Source: Bacteroidota bacterium
GTDB lineage: Bacteria > Bacteroidota > Ignavibacteria > Kapaibacteriales > UBA2268
DNA length: 5,500 bases
Assembly: GCA_027371665.1 (NCBI GenBank)
Contig: DAHXMP010000412.1
Coordinates: forward strand, 1 to 5,500
Direction: 5' to 3'
A program made the position numbers and the translations under genes. Below, in pieces: positions 1-5,500 of this stretch; within the stretch, counting starts at the first letter, position 1; every line of letters starts with the position of its first letter. A model generated the notes under the pieces. It had not been told where the DNA came from and ran no database searches. It saw only the letters and a program-made list of their open reading frames with translations.

Positions 1-138
1 TTATCATCCCCCAAAAAAACAGGAATACTTTTTTAAAAAGTGAATATATATTGTACTTCGGGTAGCAACCCTTATTATTGCAATTTATTGATTTGTCGGC
101 ATAGTTCAAATGTTTTTTTAAAAGAAGATTTTTTCCCG

Positions 139-154
139 TTACGAAATCTCGTAA
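139..154. repeat. Small inverted repeat in the leader before the dehydrogenase gene
   Basis: TTACGA (139-144), a 4-base loop AATC, then TCGTAA (149-154) is a perfect 6-base inverted repeat about 105 bases before the dehydrogenase ATG. It could be an operator half-site pair or a weak RNA hairpin. Such short palindromes are common by chance in AT-rich DNA, so function is uncertain. Confidence 0.3.
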
Positions 155-160
155 TTTTGA

Positions 161-195
161 ATTGCCGGAATAAACTGAAGGACACATTACCGGAA
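161..195 (+). repeat. Pair of 10-base direct repeats upstream of the dehydrogenase gene
   Basis: ATTGCCGGAA (161-170) and ATTACCGGAA (186-195) are direct repeats with one mismatch, 25 bases apart start to start. They stand out as G+C-containing words in an otherwise AT-rich leader, just upstream of the dehydrogenase gene. They might be tandem protein-binding sites; there is no direct evidence for this. Confidence 0.3.
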
Positions 196-256
196 AGCAT
201 GAAATAACATAATGAATATTTGTTTTGATAAAAAGGATAATGAAATATAAGATTTG

Positions 257-1243
257 ATGCGTGCATTAGTTACAGGGGCAACGGGTTTTATCGGAAGTCA
301 TATCGCAGATACACTTTATCGGAGAGGGTTTGATGTCAGGTGCACTTATAGAAGTTCCAGCAATCTAAGATGGCTTAAGGACAAACCTTATGAATTAATT
401 GAAACAACTCTTTTTGATTTTGAATCATTATCTGAAGCCGTAAAAAACGTTGACTATATTTTTCATTCAGGAGGCCAGATAGCCGCAAGAAATTATGATG
501 AATATTTAAAAGCAAACCGTGACGGTTCTCTCAATCTGTTTAAAGCAGCAATAGCAAATGCTCCGGCACTTAAAAGATTCGTATATATAAGCAGTCAAAC
601 AGTTGCAGGTCCATCTCAATCGTTGTCTCAGCCATATAAAGAGTCTGACCTGTGTCATCCTATTACGGTTTATGCAAAAAGTAAAAGGGAAGCCGAAATT
701 GAATTATTAAAATTACAGAAAGAACTGCCTCTGACAATTATAAGGCCCTCTGCCGTTATAGGACCACGAGATACTGCAATTTTACCGCTGTTTAATCTTG
801 GCAGTAAAGGTATTTTAGTGTTAATCGGCATGGGAAAGAAGTTCCTGAATCTTATTCATGTTAAAGATCTTGCGGAAAGCACGGTTGATGCCGCTCTTTC
901 TTCCAATACAACCGGCAATATTTATTTCATAGCATCTGAACAGCCTTATTCATGGAACGAAATAATGGATTGCATAAAAAAAATTTCAAAAAGAAAATTC
1001 TCGTTAAAGGTTAAGCTCCCGCATTTTTTCGTTCTCTCAGCGGCGGGTGCTTTTCAGTTATATTGTAAAATCATTAATAAAGTACACCCGTTTAATCTCG
1101 ACAAGGGAAGGGACTTCATTCAAAAATATTGGACCTGTTCAGTTGTTCAGGCAAAAAAAGATTTCGGATTCTGTCAAAAAATGTCTCTTGAAGAAAGCCT
1201 TGCTGATACTGTGAATTGGTACAAAGAAAACAAATGGATTTAA
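257..1243 (+). CDS. Extended-SDR NAD(P)-dependent epimerase/dehydratase-like protein (328 aa)
   Basis: A cytosolic oxidoreductase of the extended short-chain dehydrogenase family, closest in style to the dihydroflavonol-4-reductase/3-beta-HSD-like members. The substrate cannot be read from the sequence. The N-terminal Rossmann motif TGATGFIG (residues 6-13) has the three glycines at 7, 10 and 13. The catalytic triad is Ser113 (in SSQTVAG) with Tyr139 and Lys143 (YAKSK). VDYIFHSGG (66-73), Asn87 and RPSAVIGPRD (163-172) are further family blocks. Arg32 after the second beta strand may favour NADP(H), which is inference. The C-terminus, with a hydrophobic stretch at about 256-273 and the ending SLEESLADTVNWY, matches this subgroup, and the length is normal. 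I chose the ATG at 257. A TTG directly before it at 254 would add only one residue. An AAGG lies about 20 bases upstream, so the ribosome site is weak, as is common in Bacteroidota. The gene is complete and unbroken. Confidence 0.9.
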   Translation: MRALVTGATGFIGSHIADTLYRRGFDVRCTYRSSSNLRWLKDKPYELIETTLFDFESLSEAVKNVDYIFHSGGQIAARNYDEYLKANRDGSLNLFKAAIANAPALKRFVYISSQTVAGPSQSLSQPYKESDLCHPITVYAKSKREAEIELLKLQKELPLTIIRPSAVIGPRDTAILPLFNLGSKGILVLIGMGKKFLNLIHVKDLAESTVDAALSSNTTGNIYFIASEQPYSWNEIMDCIKKISKRKFSLKVKLPHFFVLSAAGAFQLYCKIINKVHPFNLDKGRDFIQKYWTCSVVQAKKDFGFCQKMSLEESLADTVNWYKENKWI

Positions 1244-1309
1244 TATGCTTTTTTTAATAATTTTTAAAATTTTTATTTAAATTTCAGTTGAATGAAATGT
1301 ATATAAAAA

Positions 1310-1343
1310 CAATTATCAATTTTCAATTATCAAATTTCAATTA
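1310..1343 (+). repeat. Short AT-rich tandem repeat, 14-base unit, about 2.4 copies
   Basis: CAATTATCAATTTT (1310-1323) is followed directly by CAATTATCAAATTT (1324-1337) and a partial CAATTA (1338-1343). The two full units differ at one base. Each carries an AATTATCAA core. The array ends 4 bases before the acylase GTG start, so it forms the leader where a ribosome site would lie, and the third unit contributes to the in-frame TAG at 1342-1344. Similar AATTATCAATT-type arrays are seen in intergenic DNA of Bacteroidota and cyanobacteria. Whether this one has a role is unknown. Confidence 0.6.
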
Positions 1344-1347
1344 GAAA

Positions 1348-3948
1348 GTGTTCTCATTTAATAAACTCGCAGCATTAATAATCAGCCTCTTTATTATTTT
1401 GGTGGCTGCTTATATTTTTTTGAATAATCTTGTTCGTACTTCCCTGCCGCCTGCTTATGAGAATATTTATCCGGGTCAAATCAAAGATTCTGTTAAAGTT
1501 TATAGAAACTATTATGGAATACCACATATCATAGCAAAAAATGAAAATGATGCTTTTTTTATGCTTGGCTATTGTCATGCAGAAGACAGGTTATGGCAAA
1601 TGGATTTTTTCAGGACTGCCGGTAAAGGAAGGCTATCGGAGTTCTTTGGTAAAAGCACTCTTCAAATTGATAAATTTATGCGTTCCCTCGAAATCGAGAA
1701 AACAGCTTATGAAATTGAGAAATCAATGAACAAATATACGCTTAAAATTCTACAGGCATATTCTGACGGTATAAATTTTTACATCGAAAAACATATCAAT
1801 AAATTACCTTTTGAATTTTGTGTACTTGATTATACTCCCGAAAAATGGGCACCTGTTGACTGTATAATAATCGAAAGATTGTTTGCCCTCGAGTTAAGTA
1901 AGAGTTTTTGGGCAGATATTTCAATGGGTGAAATTGCAGAAAAGATAGGGCCCTCAAAGGCACTGGAGTTGTTGCCGACATATTCTGATAATGCTCACTT
2001 TGTTCTCGATTCCGCACTTCCAAAAGAATCAACGAAGAAAAAAAAGGATTCCCTAAATATTGATTCAATAAAAGGAACCGGACATGCTTTATTAGATTAC
2101 CGCTTTCGCAGTAAAATCAAAAATAATTTAGGAAATATTTATTCCGGTATTTCTGTTCAGAAACTTTCACAAGTTTACAAGCAATTATCATCTCTAATGT
2201 CCGAAAGTAAAAATTTCCTGGGATTTGAAGGTTCATCTAAGGGAAGCAATTCATGGGCAATGAAGAAAGTAAAAAATGAGAAAACTCCTGCCGTACTTGC
2301 CAATGATTCCCACCTTGCTCTTGGTTTGCCTTCGAGATGGTATCAATTGCATCTGACATATCCTGATTTTAATATTATCGGGATGACAATGCCGGGTATT
2401 CCCTTCTTTTTTGCCGGGAGAAACGACTATATATGCTGGGGAATGACAAACATTATGCTCGATGACTGCGATTTTTTCATAGAAAAAATTGATGCAGACA
2501 CAAATTATTATTTCAATTCGGATGGGAGCAAATCAAGATTCAAATTTACCAGGGACACCATTAAAATCAAGAATGATGAGCCTTATACTTATTATAGAAA
2601 ATATACAAGCCGTTCCGCTGTTATTTCTGATTTAACAAACATTTCAAATCCTTATTCATTAATCGGGAATAAAAATGTTGAAAAAGAATACCAAGGATTT
2701 TCCAACAGATATTGCCTGACTTATTCCTGGTTAGGGAATAGAAAATCAGATGAATTCTCAGCTTTATATCATATCAATAAAGCACAACATTGGTCACAAT
2801 TCAAAGATGCTCTTGATTCATGGGGCGTTCCTGCCATGAATTTTACATATGGAGATTTAAAAGGTAATATTGGGCTTGTACCTTCAGGAATTATTCCCTT
2901 GAGAGGAAAATCCTGTCAGCCGCAAATACCCAATCCGGCTTGGCTTCCCGGATATGATTGGCTCGGATATAAAACGCTTTCCGATTTCCCCACTCTTTAT
3001 AATCCGTCAAAAATGTTCGTTTCGTCTGCAAACAATGCCTTGTATCGTTTCTATCCCGGATATATTACATCGTACTGGGAACCTCCTTCACGTGAACAAC
3101 GAATTGACGGTATTTTGAGCCAGTATAATGAATATTCTGCACGGGATGCACAAATAATGCAACAGGATATTTTTTCTAACTATGCTAAAGAATTGCTTTA
3201 TTATTCGGTGCCTTTGATACAAAAAGACCCTTCTAAACTGAACGAACTTGAACGACAGGTATTAAGAAGACTGAAGCAATGGGATTATCTCATGTCACAG
3301 CAACTGCCTTCTCCTCTTGTTTTTTCTGAATTTTTTGAAAAATTATTATTTAATACTTTTCATGATGAACTTGGTGAAAGATTATTTAATGAATACTTAA
3401 AGACTAATTCCGTACCTACTAACCGAATAATGGAACTCGTCTCGGATACTATTTCATCTCACTGGTTCGATAATGTTAATACACCAAATTATGAAGACAA
3501 AACCGATATTGTTTTAAAAAGTTTCAAAGATGCCGTCGAAACTTTAAGATTGAAATTCCGTACAGATGATATCAATAAATGGAAATTCGGGAAATTGCAC
3601 CAGGCATCATTTAATCATATACTGGATTCATATAAATTAATCAAACCTGCTATCAATATCGGTAAATTTGAAACAGGAGGAAGTAACACAACCATCAACG
3701 ATATGGAATGGGACCTGTCGAATCCTTACGAAGTCGTTCTCGGGCCAAGCATGAGATTTATTTCCGATATGAGCGATACATTGGTTTATACCAGTATTGC
3801 AGGCGGTATCTCGGGAGACCCTTTCAGCGATAATTACAGCAACCAGGTGCAATTGTGGCTGAACGGCGGGTATATGGCAATTCCCGTATCAAGAGTACAC
3901 AACAAAAATTTTGTTCTGAAAATTCTGGCTGTTCCCAAAAAGGATTAA
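1348..3948 (+). CDS. Penicillin acylase family protein (peptidase S45, Ntn hydrolase precursor, 866 aa)
   Basis: An amide hydrolase made as one precursor that cuts itself into alpha and beta chains. Family members act on penicillins, cephalosporin side chains or acyl-homoserine lactones; the substrate here is unknown. An uncleaved anchor or signal peptide (hydrophobic residues 7-25) sends it to the periplasm. The alpha-chain blocks are GIPHI (57-61) and HAEDRLWQMD (77-86). A Lys/Ser-rich spacer precedes Gly299-Ser300. Ser300 of SNSW is the expected new N-terminus and nucleophile (B1). The next 76 positions align without gaps to E. coli penicillin G acylase: His322 falls at B23, Trp364-Gly365 at B65-66, and Asp372 and Asp375 at the calcium positions B73 and B76. 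Asn562 (SANNAL) and Arg582 match the oxyanion Asn B241 and Arg B263. The C-terminal blocks GGSNTT (777-782) and GGISGDPFS (819-827) are present. GTG 1348 is the first possible start because an in-frame TAG lies at 1342. The gene is intact and 2 bases from the next gene. Confidence 0.93.
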   Translation: MFSFNKLAALIISLFIILVAAYIFLNNLVRTSLPPAYENIYPGQIKDSVKVYRNYYGIPHIIAKNENDAFFMLGYCHAEDRLWQMDFFRTAGKGRLSEFFGKSTLQIDKFMRSLEIEKTAYEIEKSMNKYTLKILQAYSDGINFYIEKHINKLPFEFCVLDYTPEKWAPVDCIIIERLFALELSKSFWADISMGEIAEKIGPSKALELLPTYSDNAHFVLDSALPKESTKKKKDSLNIDSIKGTGHALLDYRFRSKIKNNLGNIYSGISVQKLSQVYKQLSSLMSESKNFLGFEGSSKGSNSWAMKKVKNEKTPAVLANDSHLALGLPSRWYQLHLTYPDFNIIGMTMPGIPFFFAGRNDYICWGMTNIMLDDCDFFIEKIDADTNYYFNSDGSKSRFKFTRDTIKIKNDEPYTYYRKYTSRSAVISDLTNISNPYSLIGNKNVEKEYQGFSNRYCLTYSWLGNRKSDEFSALYHINKAQHWSQFKDALDSWGVPAMNFTYGDLKGNIGLVPSGIIPLRGKSCQPQIPNPAWLPGYDWLGYKTLSDFPTLYNPSKMFVSSANNALYRFYPGYITSYWEPPSREQRIDGILSQYNEYSARDAQIMQQDIFSNYAKELLYYSVPLIQKDPSKLNELERQVLRRLKQWDYLMSQQLPSPLVFSEFFEKLLFNTFHDELGERLFNEYLKTNSVPTNRIMELVSDTISSHWFDNVNTPNYEDKTDIVLKSFKDAVETLRLKFRTDDINKWKFGKLHQASFNHILDSYKLIKPAINIGKFETGGSNTTINDMEWDLSNPYEVVLGPSMRFISDMSDTLVYTSIAGGISGDPFSDNYSNQVQLWLNGGYMAIPVSRVHNKNFVLKILAVPKKD
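3940..3944 (+). promoter_or_regulatory. Ribosome binding site for the radical SAM gene
   Basis: AAGGA sits 6 bases before ATG 3951, inside the last codons of the acylase gene. This is the clearest Shine-Dalgarno match in the window. It decides the start of the radical SAM gene in favour of 3951 and suggests that ribosomes finishing the acylase can reinitiate there. Confidence 0.7.
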
Positions 3949-3950
3949 AT

Positions 3951-4922
3951 ATGTCTGATAATTTTATTTTTGATTTGCATGAACTTAAAAGTTGCACTCA
4001 ATGCCCGAGGGAATGTATGGATAACAGGTTCTCTTCTAAACACGGCTGGTGCTCCAATGATGCAGGTTTTAACATATCTTCGGTTTGCATCCATAAAGGT
4101 GAAGAGCCGGTAATCTCCGGAGATAAGGGAATTTGCAATGTGTTTTTCTCAAGCTGTAATATGCAGTGCATTTATTGTCAGAATTATCAAATCAGCAGGC
4201 ACAAAAGCAATTTTGAAAAACGACACTACGACTCTGCTCAGAGTGATATTATTACGAATTACGATAACTTCGACAAAATTATTAATGATATTTGTAAGTG
4301 TATGGAAGAAGGATGCGAATCTGTTGGATTTGTCTCCCCTTCTCATCAAATACCGCAAATGAAGGCAATTATCAAAGCACTTATTTCAAATGGTATAAAA
4401 CCGAAATTTGTATTCAATACAAATGCCTATGATAAAGTTGATACAATCAAATCGCTGGAAGAATTTATTGACGTGTTTTTGCCGGATTATAAATATTCTG
4501 ATGAAAAACTTGGAAGAGCTCTTTCCAAAACTCCGGATTATCCAAAGACCGCAATAGCGTCAATAAAAGAAATGTACAGGCAAAAAGGTTCATCATTGAT
4601 TTTGAATGAAAACGGAATAGCAGAATCGGGATTAATTATCAGGCATCTTGTTTTACCGGGTTATGTTGAAAACAGTATGAATGCTCTGAGAAAAATTGCA
4701 GAAGAAATATCAACTGATGTTTATATTTCGCTTATGTCCCAATATTATCCGACAAAAAAAGTTTCCGTACATCCAAAATTGAACAGAACTTTAACACCTG
4801 AAGAGTATGAAATTGTTATAGAAAAAATGGACAGGCTCGGCTTTGAAAACGGCTGGGTGCAGGATTTGGAAAGCAGCGATGAATACTTGCCGGATTTCAG
4901 CCTGAAACAGCCATTTTTATAA
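3951..4922 (+). CDS. PflX-type radical SAM protein (323 aa)
   Basis: A cytosolic radical SAM iron-sulfur protein of the COG1313 (PflX) group, related in sequence to pyruvate formate-lyase activating enzymes. To my knowledge the group's reaction is not established. Cys69, Cys73 and Cys76 (CNMQCIYC) form the CX3CX2C site for the 4Fe-4S cluster that cleaves S-adenosylmethionine. A second cysteine set, Cys15, Cys18, Cys22 and Cys34 (CTQCPREC then GWC), is the usual N-terminal family motif and probably binds a metal or second cluster. Other family blocks are HKGEEPVISG (48-57), FVSPSHQIPQ (127-136), FNTNAYD (155-161), LPDYKYSD (177-184), RHLVLPG (231-237) and LMSQYYP (261-267). The length is normal. 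ATG 3951 is preferred over an in-frame ATG at 3855: it follows an AAGGA and starts just before the conserved region, whereas the longer form would overlap the conserved acylase C-terminus. It begins 2 bases after the acylase stop, so coupling is likely. No glycyl radical enzyme is seen nearby. Confidence 0.88.
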   Translation: MSDNFIFDLHELKSCTQCPRECMDNRFSSKHGWCSNDAGFNISSVCIHKGEEPVISGDKGICNVFFSSCNMQCIYCQNYQISRHKSNFEKRHYDSAQSDIITNYDNFDKIINDICKCMEEGCESVGFVSPSHQIPQMKAIIKALISNGIKPKFVFNTNAYDKVDTIKSLEEFIDVFLPDYKYSDEKLGRALSKTPDYPKTAIASIKEMYRQKGSSLILNENGIAESGLIIRHLVLPGYVENSMNALRKIAEEISTDVYISLMSQYYPTKKVSVHPKLNRTLTPEEYEIVIEKMDRLGFENGWVQDLESSDEYLPDFSLKQPFL

Positions 4923-4938
4923 GTTTTTTAAAAATTGA

Positions 4939-4955
4939 AAATAAATATTTTATTT
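4939..4955. terminator. Candidate AT-only hairpin between convergent genes
   Basis: AAATAAA (4939-4945), loop TAT, and TTTATTT (4949-4955) can form a 7-base stem in the 31-base gap between the radical SAM gene and the - strand gene, overlapping the latter's stop codon. Transcription from both sides must end about here. The stem has no G-C pair, so it would be a weak intrinsic terminator. The call rests mainly on position. Confidence 0.25.
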
Positions 4956-5500
4956 ATTTAATAAGATATTTTCCATTAAATGAAATAGTATTGTAACTTA
5001 TCTGAGGATAATTATCATAGCCGGCTGAAACTCCAATTTGTATATATTTTATGACATTTAAATTTACTGATAACGTGCTTGTTGAGCCAAGTCCACCAAA
5101 TTTTGCTGCACTGTCTTTTAATGATAAATATGATAATCCAGAACCGAACCCGATACTAAAATGTCCAACCCACAAATTAATTGACGGTTGCAGACTAATT
5201 TTTGCTGCAAATTCACCCCTAATATTTCCTAACGAAACTCCAACATCAGAAATTATACAAAAATTTTCAGAAATAAATATTATTGGACCAAAAGAAACCC
5301 CATAAAAATAATTTCCACTTGAACTTAAATTTTTTCCAAAACTATCGTTAATAGGTAAGAATATATTTGAGTATAAAATAGAAATATAAGCATGCTCAAC
5401 ACCTACGTTTTCTTTATTATTCATAGATAAAAATCCATTATCTCCTGCATAAGATATATTTCCAAAAAAGGAAAATATTAAAATAAAAATTATCAAAATA
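4954..5500 (-). CDS. Small secreted protein, probable outer-membrane beta-barrel (5' end beyond window)
   Basis: An unrecognised protein of about 180 visible residues, read from the right edge leftwards to a TAA at 4954-4956. It begins within a hydrophobic signal peptide ending in NISYA (about residues 13-17 counted from TTG 5496), with a likely signal peptidase I cut before GDN. The mature part is rich in Gly, Ser, Asn and aromatic residues and has alternating polar/nonpolar stretches, for example FYGVSFGPIIFI, ISLQPSINLWVGHFSIGFG and IQIGVSAGY. This looks like the strands of a small porin-like barrel or an OmpA/OmpX-style fold. The last residues (KYLIK) lack the usual terminal Phe, which weakens the barrel reading. 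The frame stays open to base 5500, so the TTG at 5496 is unlikely to be the true start; a Met-Lys-Lys type start probably lies just outside. It is convergent with the radical SAM gene and probably functionally unrelated to it. Confidence 0.6.
   Translation of the reverse strand, partial: ILIIFILIFSFFGNISYAGDNGFLSMNNKENVGVEHAYISILYSNIFLPINDSFGKNLSSSGNYFYGVSFGPIIFISENFCIISDVGVSLGNIRGEFAAKISLQPSINLWVGHFSIGFGSGLSYLSLKDSAAKFGGLGSTSTLSVNLNVIKYIQIGVSAGYDNYPQISYNTISFNGKYLIK

Noticed and set aside
27..41. Palindrome ACTTTTTTAAAAAGT as a terminator of an upstream gene
   Set aside because: The stem is nearly all A-T, no upstream gene end is visible in the window, and such palindromes are expected by chance here.
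75..266. Open frame of 63 codons on the - strand in the leader region
   Set aside because: No recognisable motif, composition typical of reversed AT-rich DNA, and it overlaps the start of the well-supported dehydrogenase gene.
1288..1307. TTGAAT and TATAAA as promoter boxes for the acylase
   Set aside because: The two words are only 8 bases apart, too close for a standard promoter, and no good Bacteroidota -7 box (TAnnTTTG) is seen in the gap.
1375..2068. Several open frames of 62-90 codons overlapping the acylase gene
   Set aside because: They are shadows of the conserved acylase coding frame and show no protein family features of their own.
3855..3950. Longer N-terminus for the radical SAM protein, starting at ATG 3855
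   Set aside because: The extra 32 residues would overlap the conserved acylase C-terminus in another frame, and a good ribosome site precedes ATG 3951.
4138..4362. Open frames on both strands inside the radical SAM gene
   Set aside because: They overlap the conserved cluster-binding region of the real frame and have no independent support.
5051..5305. 84-codon + strand open frame opposite the secreted protein gene
   Set aside because: It is the antisense of a frame with a good signal peptide and strand pattern, and has no start context or motif.

Overview
This is an AT-rich window (about one-third G+C by eye) from a Gram-negative bacterium. The protein styles and weak Shine-Dalgarno signals fit Bacteroidota or a close relative. 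That placement is an inference from composition and protein families, because there is no rRNA or other marker here. I see no tRNA, rRNA, CRISPR array, transposase or phage gene.

Layout: positions 1-256 are non-coding leader with small repeats. A complete extended-SDR NAD(P)-dependent dehydrogenase/epimerase (328 aa) follows on the + strand at 257-1243. A very AT-rich gap of 104 bases, ending in a short tandem repeat, leads into a large penicillin-acylase-family (peptidase S45, Ntn hydrolase) precursor at 1348-3948. Only 2 bases later, a PflX-type radical SAM protein (323 aa) begins at 3951. On the - strand, convergent with these and separated by 31 bases, is the 3' part of a gene for a small secreted protein, probably an outer-membrane beta-barrel. 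It runs off the right edge of the window.

The acylase and the radical SAM gene are almost certainly co-transcribed and probably translationally coupled. The dehydrogenase may or may not share their transcript. The acylase should act in the periplasm, where it self-cleaves into two chains and hydrolyses an amide of unknown identity. The radical SAM enzyme and the dehydrogenase are cytosolic, so a common pathway is not obvious. The acylase keeps nearly all the catalytic landmarks of its family, with no gap between the nucleophile Ser300 and position B76. I did not find a convincing new multi-gene system. The most notable points are the tight pairing of the acylase with a PflX-like enzyme of unknown function and the tandem repeat abutting the acylase GTG start.
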